Source of the DNA: Vibrio gigantis
GTDB taxonomy: Bacteria > Pseudomonadota > Gammaproteobacteria > Enterobacterales > Vibrionaceae
Assembly (NCBI RefSeq): GCF_024347515.1
Contig: NZ_AP025492.1
Location: 2,232,001 to 2,296,000, forward strand
Length of the DNA: 64,000 bases
Direction of reading: 5' to 3'
Shown here: positions 35,329-45,148 of the stretch, one piece after another
Numbering within the stretch: the stretch's first letter is position 1
Layout of the letters: each line of letters starts with the position of its first letter
Position numbers and translations under genes: made by a program
Notes under the pieces: model-generated
Told to the model about the DNA's origin: nothing
The model's input: only the letters and a program-made list of their open reading frames with translations
The model's database searches: none

Positions 35329-35724
35329 GTGAAAAAATGGATTATTGGCTCACTGGCAGCAGCCCTGCTTGCAGGCTGTGCTTCAAGTGAGCAAGACCAA
35401 CAAAGACAACTCGAGATGATGGCGCAGCACCGTGCTGGCGTTTTATCTGCAGGCCTGCCGATTGAGTATGGCCCACTGTCAATTATGCGAGTTCTGGCGA
35501 AAAACACCGTGATTGAAATCATGATGATTTACAACCAAGATGCTAAAGGCGCTAAGCCTTTAAACCAAGTTGTAGATATGAGCGTGAATAGCTACTGCAC
35601 CAACTCAGAAGTAAGAGCAAACCTAGATATGGGCTTGGCTTACAACATCAAGATTCGCAACACACGCGGACAACTGATGGTCGAGAAGCTTATCAGCAAA
35701 GATACGTGTCAGACCGACAGCTAG
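35329..35724 (+). CDS. aspS: Type II secretion pilotin AspS
   Basis: 131 aa lipoprotein. Lipobox LLAGC gives acylated C17 with alanine at +2, so outer-membrane sorting. The small mature domain contains two cysteines (SYCTNSE and KDTCQTDS) that probably form a disulfide. It matches the GspS-beta/AspS type of pilotin, which escorts the secretin GspD (EpsD) to the outer membrane. In V. cholerae the aspS gene also lies beside metE and yciI, which supports the call. Note that the same symbol is used for aspartyl-tRNA synthetase. It begins right after yciI and is closed by its own terminator. Confidence 0.85.
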   Translation: MKKWIIGSLAAALLAGCASSEQDQQRQLEMMAQHRAGVLSAGLPIEYGPLSIMRVLAKNTVIEIMMIYNQDAKGAKPLNQVVDMSVNSYCTNSEVRANLDMGLAYNIKIRNTRGQLMVEKLISKDTCQTDS

Positions 35725-35746
35725 ATTCGAACAAGTATATAATCAG

Positions 35747-35775
35747 AAGGCCTCGCATTTGCGAGGCCTTTTTTT
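35747..35775 (+). terminator. yciI-aspS terminator
   Basis: AAGGCCTCGC/GCGAGGCCTT stem, 4-base loop ATTT, followed by TTTTTTATT. It lies between convergent aspS and metE. Confidence 0.92.
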
Positions 35776-35802
35776 ATTAAGCAATCAAAATCCTAGACTG
35801 AA

Positions 35803-38154
35803 TTATGCCTCAGCGGATTCCCACTCTTTTCGTAACGTCTTAGTTGCAGAAACAAGATTAGTCAATGCCGCTTCCGTCTCTGCCCAGTTACGAGTTTTAA
35901 GACCACAATCTGGGTTTACCCATAAACGCTCTGCTGGGATTTTCTCTGCCGCTTTCTTAAGTAAATCAATAATCCACTCTTGTGATGGGATGTTTGGTGA
36001 ATGGATATCGTAAACACCTGGGCCTATCGCATTCGGGTAGTTGAACTCTTCAAACGCTTTCAGCAGTTCCATGTTCGAACGAGACGTCTCAATCGTAATA
36101 ACATCAGCGTCTAGTGCAGCCACAGAATCAATGATTTCGTTAAATTCGCTGTAACACATGTGAGTATGAATCTGAGTCTCTGGCTGAGCACTCGCCGCAG
36201 AGATCTTAAAAGCATCTACCGCCCACTCTAAATATTCTGCATGGTCACGCTTTTTAAGTGGCAGACCTTCACGAATAGCAGGTTCATCGATTTGAATAAT
36301 GTTGATTCCTGCATCTTGCAAATCTGACACTTCATCTCGCAGCGCAAACGCCAGTTGGTTGGTGATCTCTTTACGTGAGATGTCTTCACGTGGGAATGTC
36401 CAACATAAGATAGTAACAGGGCCTGTCAGCATCCCTTTCATCTGTTTTGAAGTCAGAGATTGCGCATAGGTCGACCATTCCACCGTCATCGGTTTTTCAC
36501 GCTCAATGTCCGCTATCACAATCGCAGGTTTCACGCAGCGAGAGCCGTAACTTTGTACCCAACCAAACTTAGTGGTTTGGAAACCGGCTAAATTTTCTGC
36601 AAAGTATTCCACCATGTCGTTACGTTCCGCTTCACCATGCACCAACACATCTAAATCGAGAGCTTCTTGGCGTTTCACCGCATCCGCGATGTGACCTTTT
36701 AGTGCGGTGGTGTATTCCGCTTCGCTCAACTTTCCGGTTCGATAAGCGCTTCGTTGAACTCGGATCTCCCCTGTTTGTGGGAAAGAGCCAATAGTAGTCG
36801 TTGGCAGTCGTGGTAAGCCCAACACCTCTGATTGATGCGCGGCGCGTTCTGCATAAGGTGCACTACGTTCTGCTAATGCTTTAGTGATTGTATTAATACG
36901 AGCCTGCACCTTCGGCTTGTTTACGTGAGTCGCGCTCTTGCGAGCAACAATCGGCTGGCTATAAGTCTCACACGCTAAAATGGCATTTTGATCGCCGTCT
37001 AGCGCCGCACCCAATAAGCTAACCTCTGTGACTTTCTGTTTCGCGAAAGCAAACCAGCTTTTCACTTCTTCGCTAAGCGAATCTTCTAGCTCTAAATCAA
37101 CCGGACTGTGCAGCAACGAACATGAGCTTGCCACCCAAAGTTTGTCACCCAACTTCTCTTTCACGGGTTGCAGTTTCGCTAACTGAGTAGCCAAGTCTGC
37201 TCGCCAAACATTGCGTCCGTTGATGACACCTGCAGACAGAACCCACTCTTCCGGTAATTGACTCACGACTTCATCGAACTGTTGTGGCGCAGCGGCTAAG
37301 TCGATATGTAAACCATTCACTGGCAGTTTGACGATTTTGTCTAAGGTGTCTGTCACCGAATCAAAGTAAGTGGTCAATAGCAGCTTCACGTCACCTTGAA
37401 TCACTTGATAAGCCAACTTGAATGAATCAGCCCACTGTTTTTCAAGCTCAAGCGACAGGATAGGCTCATCGATTTGCACCCACTCAACACCTAACTTGGA
37501 CAGTTTAGCCAAAATCGCTTGGTAGGCAGTAAGAAGACGAGGCAACAAAGTTAAACGGTCAAAGCCCTCTTCCACTTCTTTGCCTAGGTACAAGTAAGAC
37601 AGCGGGCCAAGAAGGACAGGCTTAACTTTGTGTCCTGCTTTTATCGCTTCGTTCACTTCATCAAACAGTTGCGGCCAGCTCACTTCAAACGAATCATCTT
37701 TACTGAACTCCGGAACAATGTAGTGATAGTTAGTATTGAACCACTTGGTCATGTCAGATGCCGCAGCACCATCTTTGGCACTTTCTAAACCATGTTTCCC
37801 GCCACAACAGGTTGGCTGCTTTTGAGATTGAGATTGCCCGCGACCAACACGGAACAAGGTATCTAAGTCTGGGAAGGCTTTCTCTTCTTCAGATCCACCA
37901 GCGTGACGTTTTGGCACATGACCTAAAAGCAAAGTCGTTGTTAACACATGGTCGTACCATGCGAAGTCACCCGCAGTTGCAAAGCTTAGATTCGCTTCGG
38001 CTTGTACATTCCAGTTACGATTTCTCAGTTCGCTGCCGAGCTGTTTAAGCTGTGATTGGTCAATCTCGCCACGCCAGTACTTCTCTAGTGTGAATTTCAG
38101 TTCGCGTTTTTCACCGATGCGTGGGTAGCCAAGAATATGCGTTGTCGTGGTCAT
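35803..38154 (-). CDS. metE: Cobalamin-independent methionine synthase
   Basis: 783 aa. It transfers a methyl group from 5-methyltetrahydropteroyl-tri-glutamate to homocysteine. N- and C-terminal barrels are complete: start [24 protein letters not shown]-type [59 protein letters not shown]. The zinc ligands are visible in HTHMCYSEF and NPDCGLKTR. About 30 residues longer than the E. coli protein because of an insertion between residues 84 and 133 containing CCGGKH (116-121). It is divergent from metR and preceded by two MetJ-box-like sites. It has no terminator of its own beyond the one shared with aspS. Confidence 0.97.
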   Translation of the reverse strand: MTTTTHILGYPRIGEKRELKFTLEKYWRGEIDQSQLKQLGSELRNRNWNVQAEANLSFATAGDFAWYDHVLTTTLLLGHVPKRHAGGSEEEKAFPDLDTLFRVGRGQSQSQKQPTCCGGKHGLESAKDGAAASDMTKWFNTNYHYIVPEFSKDDSFEVSWPQLFDEVNEAIKAGHKVKPVLLGPLSYLYLGKEVEEGFDRLTLLPRLLTAYQAILAKLSKLGVEWVQIDEPILSLELEKQWADSFKLAYQVIQGDVKLLLTTYFDSVTDTLDKIVKLPVNGLHIDLAAAPQQFDEVVSQLPEEWVLSAGVINGRNVWRADLATQLAKLQPVKEKLGDKLWVASSCSLLHSPVDLELEDSLSEEVKSWFAFAKQKVTEVSLLGAALDGDQNAILACETYSQPIVARKSATHVNKPKVQARINTITKALAERSAPYAERAAHQSEVLGLPRLPTTTIGSFPQTGEIRVQRSAYRTGKLSEAEYTTALKGHIADAVKRQEALDLDVLVHGEAERNDMVEYFAENLAGFQTTKFGWVQSYGSRCVKPAIVIADIEREKPMTVEWSTYAQSLTSKQMKGMLTGPVTILCWTFPREDISRKEITNQLAFALRDEVSDLQDAGINIIQIDEPAIREGLPLKKRDHAEYLEWAVDAFKISAASAQPETQIHTHMCYSEFNEIIDSVAALDADVITIETSRSNMELLKAFEEFNYPNAIGPGVYDIHSPNIPSQEWIIDLLKKAAEKIPAERLWVNPDCGLKTRNWAETEAALTNLVSATKTLRKEWESAEA

Positions 38155-38225
38155 GAACCTGTTCCTTATTCAATAATTATTAGTATCTTTTCAGACTGCC
38201 TGTTGAAAATTGCGCTGTCTCAACA

Positions 38226-38241
38226 AGGCGTCTGGATGGCT
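38226..38241. promoter_or_regulatory. Candidate MetJ operator, metE side
   Basis: AGGCGTCTGGATGGCT fits two adjacent met boxes (consensus AGACGTCT) at 7 and 5 of 8 positions. It lies about 70 bases upstream of metE, where MetJ repression is expected. Confidence 0.5.
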
Positions 38242-38346
38242 AAACTATCTACCGAATCTGAATAATGAACAACGTCCAAATATTCATCTTGTTTATTAAA
38301 AATATTCATCTTGAATAAACCAAAGATGAGGAACTTAAATCCATCT

Positions 38347-38362
38347 GGACATCTAGACGTTT
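38347..38362. promoter_or_regulatory. Candidate MetJ operator, metR side
   Basis: GGACATCTAGACGTTT fits two adjacent met boxes at 6 and 7 of 8 positions, about 74 bases upstream of metR. A MetR-like half-site (TGAACAACGTCCA, 7 of 8 conserved bases of TGAA-N5-TTCA) lies at 38266-38278 between the two. Confidence 0.6.
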
Positions 38363-38435
38363 ACAAATGATAAAAAACCCCGTAGGGTGATTATTAAGAA
38401 ATATTGAATTGGCTTAGGGAATATGAGGAATACTC

Positions 38436-39347
38436 ATGATAGAGCTTAAACACCTTCGAACATTGACCACCTTGAGAGACAGCGGCTCATTGACAGCAAC
38501 CGCAACCTCTCTTCATCTGACGCAGTCGGCACTTTCTCACCAATTGAAAGACCTTGAGGCGCGTATTGGCGGTCAGCTTTTCCTGCGTAAAACTAGGCCA
38601 GTTAAATTCACCTCTGAAGGTGAGATCTTGCTTAAGCTAGCCGATGAGATACAGCCAAGAATCGCTAAAGCAGAGAACGAACTCGCAAGCCTGAAAGAGG
38701 ATGTGAATGGTCGTTTGCACATGGCGATCGAGTGTCACTCATGTTTCCAATGGTTAATGCCCGCTTTGAAGGAGTACCAAGTTGCTTGGCCAAGCGTGAC
38801 ACTAGATTTTTCATCAGGCTTTGGTTTTGAACCCTTACCCGCATTAATGGCTGGTGAATTAGACTTGGTGATCACCTCAGATATTCAGCCACGTTCAGAG
38901 GTTCACTATGAGCCACTCTTTGATTTCGAGATGCGTTTGATCACTGCAATTAACTCGCCTTTGGCTGATAAGCCAAGCGTTGATCCGCAAGATCTTAGCG
39001 ATCTCACTATGCTCTCCTACCCTGTTCAAAAGCAGCGCTTGGATGTAGTGAAGCACTTTTTACAACCTGCTGGCATTGAACCGAAGAAGTGGAAGCAGGC
39101 GGACAATACATTGATGTTGGTACAAATGGTATCGGCAGGATTAGGTGTCGCGGCATTGCCAAATTGGGCGATCAGTGAGTTTTCAAGACAAGGCTTAATC
39201 GCCAGTAAGCCTTTAGGCAAAGGGCTTTCAAGAAGACTGTTTGCAGCGGTAAGAAACTCAGAAAAAGACAAGCGTTACCTGCAAGCTTTCTTTAGTACAG
39301 CAAGGCAGCAGAGTAAGAGTCACCTTGATGGCATTGAGGTCGTTTAA
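38436..39347 (+). CDS. metR: LysR-family activator of methionine biosynthesis
   Basis: 303 aa. Helix-turn-helix at residues about 4-62 (HLRTLTTLRDSGSLTATATS, LTQSALSHQLKDLEARIGG). The effector domain has the MetR hallmark ECHSCFQWLMPALKEYQ and GLGVAALPNWAISEFS. It senses homocysteine and activates metE and other met genes. Divergent from metE with a 281-nt control region, the same arrangement as in enterobacteria and V. cholerae. GAGGAA lies 7-8 bases before the ATG. Closed by a bidirectional terminator. Confidence 0.96.
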   Translation: MIELKHLRTLTTLRDSGSLTATATSLHLTQSALSHQLKDLEARIGGQLFLRKTRPVKFTSEGEILLKLADEIQPRIAKAENELASLKEDVNGRLHMAIECHSCFQWLMPALKEYQVAWPSVTLDFSSGFGFEPLPALMAGELDLVITSDIQPRSEVHYEPLFDFEMRLITAINSPLADKPSVDPQDLSDLTMLSYPVQKQRLDVVKHFLQPAGIEPKKWKQADNTLMLVQMVSAGLGVAALPNWAISEFSRQGLIASKPLGKGLSRRLFAAVRNSEKDKRYLQAFFSTARQQSKSHLDGIEVV

Positions 39348-39406
39348 CAATAACCATCGGCAGTTAACTCGGCTTACGCCAAGCGCAAAAGACAAATGTC
39401 AAAAAC

Positions 39407-39437
39407 AAAAAAAGTCACAGATTATCTGTGACTTTTT
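39407..39437. terminator. Bidirectional terminator between metR and the DUF4250 gene
   Basis: AAAAAAGTCACAG-ATTAT-CTGTGACTTTTT with T runs on both strands. Confidence 0.92.
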
Positions 39438-39486
39438 AGTTTCAGTACCGATGATTATCGACATCTGTTGATTCGCGAAAAATAGA

Positions 39487-39687
39487 CTATCTTGCGTAAG
39501 ATTTAAACTGGTTAGTCAGTGGGTCGTATTGATAGCCAAGCATATCCAGCTTACCGACGACACTTTCTATATCCATCTCATACATGCTAATGAGCTCTTC
39601 AAAACTGTCGCACTCTAAGCGCAGTTTTTCATTCACTATTCCCAGCAAGATAATGCTATCCAGACTTTTAACGTTGCTTAAATCCAT
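39487..39687 (-). CDS. DUF4250-family small protein
   Basis: 66 aa with a good ribosome site (AAGGAG, 6 bases before ATG). The pattern IILLGIVNEKLRLECDSFEE followed by GKLDMLGYQYDPLTNQF matches the DUF4250 family of small soluble proteins found in many bacteria, function unknown. It lies 112 nt downstream of the membrane protein gene at 39800 on the same strand and may be cotranscribed. Acidic, no membrane segment. Confidence 0.75.
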   Translation of the reverse strand: MDLSNVKSLDSIILLGIVNEKLRLECDSFEELISMYEMDIESVVGKLDMLGYQYDPLTNQFKSYAR

Positions 39688-39799
39688 CTCGTACTCCTTA
39701 CGAACACACTGACTAGATTAAGTTTAGGACGCTTACTAAGGTCACGCTAAAAAACAGATCACACTTCTTAAATCAGATACGTGGTTACCATACCCAAAG

Positions 39800-40480
39800 T
39801 TACAGTGCCCAAACTGGCGTTAAACCAACGGCGGCCGCTAACAACATCAACAATGAAACCGTAAGTTGAAGCTTTTCAGGTGTCTTAACAAACAGTAGAT
39901 GCCAACACCACACCACGATAGAAGAGATCAACAAAGCAAAGCTAAATAGCAAGGTGGAAATTACTGGCTCTAACTGAGCTTCAGAGAGTGAGTAAACGTT
40001 CACGACTGTCGCCAGTACCACCAACATTCCCGTCAATACACCCACCACAGGCAAAACACGGTGGAACGCTTGCAAACGCGTTCTTGCAATCGTCAGCAGT
40101 AAATGGCTAAACGCCGCACCCAATAATACCACCAACAGCAGAGTCGTAATGATACCGACTGTCGTTGCTTGCTCAGTCGCTTGAATAGCAACGTACGACA
40201 ACGCCAAACCACACGCCAAATACATTACCCAGATAGGGCCAGAATCACGAGTCTTCTTGGTTTGAACTTGAGAATAGAAATAAAAGATCGCGAACACGAC
40301 CAGAAATGCTTCAATTTTCACTGAGGCAACCGCCAGCCACAGCACGCCAATTGCTGGCAACATCTTGTGAATACGGCCACGTTGTCCTGGACAAATATCC
40401 CCTTTCACCAAGATGAGAGTTAAGATCAGTTGGGCTCCTAAAAGCATCGGAGCAAATTGTACTAATAACGTTTCGACCAT
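39800..40480 (-). CDS. Uncharacterised integral membrane protein
   Basis: 226 aa with about seven predicted membrane helices (for example [93 protein letters not shown]). Loops are short and contain few charged residues; a KTRDSGP stretch separates helices 3 and 4. I do not recognise a family or catalytic motif. It is divergent from ygiQ. No signal peptide is evident beyond the first helix. Confidence 0.7.
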   Translation of the reverse strand: MVETLLVQFAPMLLGAQLILTLILVKGDICPGQRGRIHKMLPAIGVLWLAVASVKIEAFLVVFAIFYFYSQVQTKKTRDSGPIWVMYLACGLALSYVAIQATEQATTVGIITTLLLVVLLGAAFSHLLLTIARTRLQAFHRVLPVVGVLTGMLVVLATVVNVYSLSEAQLEPVISTLLFSFALLISSIVVWCWHLLFVKTPEKLQLTVSLLMLLAAAVGLTPVWAL

Positions 40481-40717
40481 TGTGGATCTACTTCTTCAGA
40501 CTTATTTTCGCGAATAATATCAAAAACTGCTACGAACACTAATCAAAATCACAAATTAGCGACGTTATTCAAGGCTTCAACTATGCTGTTGTATGGTTCT
40601 TTTACTGCTTTTAAAAGCGATATAGGGAAAGACACCAGAACTAACAGGGGCATGTTCTACTGGCTAGTCAGGGCGCATGCCGCTATAATTCCCGCCTCAA
40701 AAATCAGAGGTCGAAAT

Positions 40718-43108
40718 ATGTACAGCGATATCACTCCTATTCATGAACACAAAAAATACTGGGCCGAGTGCTACGGAACTGCACCCTTTTTGCCTACCAG
40801 TAGAAAGGAGATGGATGCTCTTGGATGGGATAGCTGTGACATTATTATTGTAACTGGTGACGCGTATGTCGATCACCCGAGCTTTGGTATGGCTATCATT
40901 GGCCGTCTTCTTGAAGCTCAAGGTTTCCGCGTTGGTATTATTGCGCAACCTAAGTGGGACAATAAAGATGCCTTTATGAAGCTAGGTAAACCTAACCTAT
41001 TCTTCGGCATTACAGCGGGTAACATGGACTCCATGATCAACCGCTACACCTCTGATCGCAAATTACGTCACGATGATGCTTACACGCCAAATAACGAAGG
41101 TGGTAAGCGTCCTGACCGTGCAACTCTAGTTTATTCTCAGCGTTGTCGTGAAGCCTACAAAGGCACGCCAATCGTTCTTGGTGGTATTGAAGCGAGCTTG
41201 CGCCGTGTTGCGCACTACGACTACTGGTCAGATAAAGTTCGTCGCTCTGTATTGTTTGATGCGAAAGCAGACATCCTTCTTTTTGGTAACGCTGAGCGTG
41301 CACTGGTTGAAGTAGCACACCGCATTGCTGATGGCGAAGACATGTCAACGCTGACAGACATCCGTGGTACAGCAATCAATCTTGCTGCAGCGCCTGAAGG
41401 CTTCAAAATCATCGACTCTTCTCGTATCGAAAAGCCGAACAAAGCTTACGTACCGGTGAACCCGTACGAAGTGGAAACGCAATGTGATACTAAGAAAGAT
41501 GAGAAAGAAGAAGTCAAAGCACAGCCAATTACTGTTCGCCCTTCTCGTCATGATGCAAAGACAACTGCAGTTCGTATTCCAGCTTACGAAAAGCTAAACA
41601 ACGACCGTATTCTTTACGCTCACGCTAGCCGTATCTTGCACCTAGAGACAAACCCGTATTCAGGTCGTGCTTTGATTCAACGTCACGGTGACCGTGAACT
41701 TTGGGTTAACCAAGCACCCATCCCATTGACGACTGAAGAGATGGATTACGTGTTTGGCCTTGCTTACAAGCGTGTTCCTCACCCTATGTACGGCAAAGCG
41801 AAGATTCCTGCATACGACATGATCAAAACCTCGGTGAACATCATGCGCGGTTGTTTTGGTGGTTGTTCTTTCTGTTCAATCACAGAGCACGAAGGTCGTA
41901 TCATTCAGAACCGTTCAAAAGAATCTATCTTGGATGAAATCGAAGACATTAAAGATAAAGTACCTGGCTTTACCGGTACTATTTCTGACTTGGGTGGCCC
42001 AACGGCGAACATGTACCGTTTAGGTTGTTCAGATCCGAAAGCAGAAATTAACTGTCGTCGCCCATCATGTGTTTTCCCGAAAATCTGTGAAAAGCTAAAC
42101 ACAGACCACCAACACACGATTGACCTATACCGCTCAGCAAGAAAAGTACCGGGAGTTAAGAAAATCATGATCGCTTCTGGTGTTCGTTACGACTTAGCGA
42201 TTGAATCTCCAGAATACGTACGTGAGCTTGTGACTCACCACGTAGGCGGTTACTTGAAGATTGCTCCAGAGCATACTGAAAAAGGCCCACTGGATCTGAT
42301 GATGAAACCGGGAATGGGCACTTACGATCGTTTCAAAGAGATGTTCGAAAAGTACAGCGCTGAAGCCGGTAAGAAACAGTACCTAATTCCTTACTTCATC
42401 TCCGCTCACCCGGGCACAGAAGATGAAGACATGCTTAACCTTGCAATGTGGCTTAAAAAGCACAACTACGAGTGTGACCAAGTACAGAACTTCTACCCAT
42501 CGCCAATGTGTAATGCAACGTCGATGTACTACTCAGAGACTAACCCTCTGAAGCGCGTGAAATATAAGAAGCGTGAAGATGTGCCAGTGCCTAAAGGTGA
42601 CCGTCAACGTCGTCTGCATAAAGCACTGCTTCGTTACCACGATCCTGAAAACTGGAAGATCATCCGTGAAGCTCTGATCAGCATGGGTAAACAGCACTTG
42701 ATCGGTGATAAAGCAAACTGCCTAGTACCAGCAGAAGACTTTGATGCACAAACACCAGCACAACGTCGTAAGTCTGGTCGTCACGGTTCACAGCGCTTTG
42801 CTACTAAGCACAGCAAGTCTCAACCGGGTTTAGGTGGTGAGAAGCCACGTAACCACTCTGGTAAGAAGCCAGGTGTCAAGAAACCGAATGCTAACGGCAA
42901 CAGCCAAGGCAATGCTAACCAAGGTAACGGAAAGCAAAACGGTGGCGGTAATGGCAACGCTCGTAAACCAGCGACTGGCTTCATTAAGAAAGCTCCTGGT
43001 GGTCAATCACAAGGCAATGGCGGCGGAAACCGCAACAAAGCGGGTAATGGTCAAGGTGGCAAACCTGCTGGCAACGGAAAGAATCGCCAACGCGCGACAC
43101 AACGCTAA
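40718..43108 (+). CDS. ygiQ: YgiQ-family radical SAM protein
   Basis: 796 aa from ATG 40718 ([15 protein letters not shown]), preceded by AGAGG; the frame is open 45 codons further without similarity to the family. YgiQ has an N-terminal domain ([52 protein letters not shown]) and a central radical SAM core with the CxxxCxxC cluster motif CFGGCSFC at about residue 387. The reaction is unknown; such enzymes use a 4Fe-4S cluster and S-adenosylmethionine. The C-terminal 110 residues are Gly/Asn/Lys/Gln-rich low-complexity sequence, longer than in E. coli (739 aa). Confidence 0.95.
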   Translation: MYSDITPIHEHKKYWAECYGTAPFLPTSRKEMDALGWDSCDIIIVTGDAYVDHPSFGMAIIGRLLEAQGFRVGIIAQPKWDNKDAFMKLGKPNLFFGITAGNMDSMINRYTSDRKLRHDDAYTPNNEGGKRPDRATLVYSQRCREAYKGTPIVLGGIEASLRRVAHYDYWSDKVRRSVLFDAKADILLFGNAERALVEVAHRIADGEDMSTLTDIRGTAINLAAAPEGFKIIDSSRIEKPNKAYVPVNPYEVETQCDTKKDEKEEVKAQPITVRPSRHDAKTTAVRIPAYEKLNNDRILYAHASRILHLETNPYSGRALIQRHGDRELWVNQAPIPLTTEEMDYVFGLAYKRVPHPMYGKAKIPAYDMIKTSVNIMRGCFGGCSFCSITEHEGRIIQNRSKESILDEIEDIKDKVPGFTGTISDLGGPTANMYRLGCSDPKAEINCRRPSCVFPKICEKLNTDHQHTIDLYRSARKVPGVKKIMIASGVRYDLAIESPEYVRELVTHHVGGYLKIAPEHTEKGPLDLMMKPGMGTYDRFKEMFEKYSAEAGKKQYLIPYFISAHPGTEDEDMLNLAMWLKKHNYECDQVQNFYPSPMCNATSMYYSETNPLKRVKYKKREDVPVPKGDRQRRLHKALLRYHDPENWKIIREALISMGKQHLIGDKANCLVPAEDFDAQTPAQRRKSGRHGSQRFATKHSKSQPGLGGEKPRNHSGKKPGVKKPNANGNSQGNANQGNGKQNGGGNGNARKPATGFIKKAPGGQSQGNGGGNRNKAGNGQGGKPAGNGKNRQRATQR

Positions 43109-43141
43109 TATTGTGAGCCAATAACTTAATAGTAATGAAAT

Positions 43142-43171
43142 AAAAAGCGCAGCTATTTAGCTGCGCTTTTT
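43142..43171. terminator. Bidirectional terminator between ygiQ and the GtrA gene
   Basis: AAAAAGCGCAGCTA/TAGCTGCGCTTTTT, a 14-base stem with T runs on both strands. Confidence 0.93.
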
Positions 43172-43227
43172 AATGTCTGTTATCAATGATTAATCAGGTT
43201 TCACTTGGCTATATGATTACAAGCAGT

Positions 43228-43665
43228 TTAACGAGTAAAGACCCAATATTGACTAAACAGGTAGTTAGTCACCATACCGACCAATATACCAACTGCCATT
43301 GCGATAAACACAGCGCCAGTAAACACTGGCAGTAGTTCTGCCATCAACTTAAAGCACAGTAGATTAGGTACCGCTGATATCGATGCGGAGAACATGAATT
43401 TTTGCCACTGAATCAGTTTATCAGACCAACTACCCTTCCCCTTGAACCCAAAAGTCAGCACGCGATTACCAAACCACGTTGTCGTTGCAGCAGCAATGAA
43501 CGAGCCTATTCTCGCCGTCATTAAAGGCAAACCAACAATGTAATGCAGCAAGGCGAATACCGCACAATCAACAACAAACCCACCAGCACCAACCACAGCA
43601 AATCGAACCATCTTGTGATGGGATTGGAGCTTTTGACTGTGTGCCTGAAGCTTGTTGTTGACCAT
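43228..43665 (-). CDS. GtrA-family membrane protein
   Basis: 145 aa from ATG 43665, which has CAGGA six bases ahead and follows the stop of the GT39 gene by 13 nt; an upstream in-frame ATG (43701) overlaps that gene. Four membrane helices in the GtrA pattern: MVRFAVVGAGGFVVDCAVFA, MTARIGSFIAAATTTWFGNR, ISAVPNLLCFKLMAELLPV, AMAVGILVGMVTNYLFSQYW. GtrA proteins flip or transport the undecaprenyl-phosphate-linked sugar made by a GT2-type synthase. Here it completes a three-gene set with GT2 and GT39 genes. Confidence 0.88.
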   Translation of the reverse strand: MVNNKLQAHSQKLQSHHKMVRFAVVGAGGFVVDCAVFALLHYIVGLPLMTARIGSFIAAATTTWFGNRVLTFGFKGKGSWSDKLIQWQKFMFSASISAVPNLLCFKLMAELLPVFTGAVFIAMAVGILVGMVTNYLFSQYWVFTR

Positions 43666-43678
43666 TTGCAGTCCTGAG

Positions 43679-45148
43679 TTAACGCTGAACATCACTTTCA
43701 CTTCGAATGTGGCTCAACGACAAATTTGGTTTGATATTTTGGCTATGACAGCTAAACAAAGCACGCTTTATTTTCACCGTTGGTTCCAAAATACAAGTTA
43801 ACGCGTTGTCTTTAATCTTGGTTTCTACTTCTGCTCTTTTACCAATCAAGTAGAACTTGTCGATGCCATCTAGTTGCTCGATATCGAGCAGTTTCTTTGC
43901 TTGCCCATGGCTATAAAATTGACCTGAGAATGGTCGCTTACCCACATAGAAGCTTGGCGCAGAATCCGTAATCTGTTCAAAGATGATGCGGTCACTCTTC
44001 TCGTTCGCCTTACCTAGGTTTAGGTAAACCATCGCAATCATCAGCAACACTGGCAGAACTAAGGCCACGCTGGAGAACCACTTCTTATCTTTTTCCACTA
44101 CGAGTATAGCAACCAACAAACCAAGAGCAGGAATACCTGGTAACACGTAAGCAGGAAGAATATTGCCCGCCATAGTGAAAAGAATCAAAGGTGAAATCAA
44201 CCAACACACAAGGAAGGAAAACAACCCGCTATTCTCAGCGTTAATTTCTGCAATTCTCTTACGTCGAGCAAATGCCAATATCGGCAATACAATCGACCAA
44301 GGCGCAGCGGCTTGAATCCAGAAGACCCAGATCATGCCTCGTGTTTCATCATGAGCAGATCCATAAAGATCCCCCTCCCAGCCACTCACAACAAAACGCT
44401 TAAAATGTTCGCCAACAATAAAGTAATCAATGAAACCCGGTGTCGCCATCTCTGCCATGATGTACCAAGGCAAAGCGATAGCTAACATCACACCTAAACC
44501 AGACAACAATGGGAAACGTTGCCACAGCACTTTAAAAGCACCAAAGAAACCGTGTTGTAAGACCAACCAAGGGAATACTGCGATACCCATGATGACAATC
44601 GCTACTGGCCCTTTTGCAAGTAAGCCTAATGCCAAACCAATAAAGCCAACGTAACCCCAGTATCTATTAGTCTTCGCACTCCCTTCACCCTTCCAACACA
44701 GGTAGAAGCCTAGCATGGCAATAGTCATCGCTAAGGTTAACGCAATGTCTGTCATCACAGCACCCGCAGCGATAGAAAAAATACCGCATGTCGCCAATAC
44801 AACGGCTGCAACTAAAGCGCTTTGTCCTGTTCGCTTCGCCATGTAAGCCGTCAGCAAAATTGTTACTACACCCGCTAACCAATGAGGAGCTCGAACGGCA
44901 AATTCACTTAGGCCGAACAACTCAATACCGGCAGCACTCATCCATGTAAACAGCGGCGGCTTACCCCAGAAAGGAATACCATAATCAAACTGCGGCGTTA
45001 GCCAATTACCCGTTTCCACCATTAGACGAGCCATTTCACCGTAGCGTGCTTCGGTGGTGTCCATTAATGGGTAGGTTGCCAAAGATAAAAGCCTTAAAAC
45101 CAATGCAAAAGCCAACAAATACCATAGGTGCGTTCTGTTCAGGCTCAT
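43679..45148 (-). CDS. ArnT-like glycosyltransferase (GT39/PMT superfamily)
   Basis: 489 aa, about 11-12 membrane helices. The N-terminal DTTEARYGEMARLMVETGNW with the acidic residue of the first periplasmic loop, and WGKPPLFTWMSAAG, are typical of the PMT/ArnT superfamily, which moves a sugar from a polyprenyl-phosphate carrier onto lipid or protein on the periplasmic face. A C-terminal soluble segment (residues 380-489) includes two cysteines. Its start overlaps the GT2 stop by 4 nt (ATGA), so the operon is GT2-GT39-GtrA. The donor is presumably the polyprenyl-phosphate sugar made by the GT2 enzyme. The acceptor (lipid A or O-antigen) is unknown. Confidence 0.88.
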   Translation of the reverse strand: MSLNRTHLWYLLAFALVLRLLSLATYPLMDTTEARYGEMARLMVETGNWLTPQFDYGIPFWGKPPLFTWMSAAGIELFGLSEFAVRAPHWLAGVVTILLTAYMAKRTGQSALVAAVVLATCGIFSIAAGAVMTDIALTLAMTIAMLGFYLCWKGEGSAKTNRYWGYVGFIGLALGLLAKGPVAIVIMGIAVFPWLVLQHGFFGAFKVLWQRFPLLSGLGVMLAIALPWYIMAEMATPGFIDYFIVGEHFKRFVVSGWEGDLYGSAHDETRGMIWVFWIQAAAPWSIVLPILAFARRKRIAEINAENSGLFSFLVCWLISPLILFTMAGNILPAYVLPGIPALGLLVAILVVEKDKKWFSSVALVLPVLLMIAMVYLNLGKANEKSDRIIFEQITDSAPSFYVGKRPFSGQFYSHGQAKKLLDIEQLDGIDKFYLIGKRAEVETKIKDNALTCILEPTVKIKRALFSCHSQNIKPNLSLSHIRSESDVQR

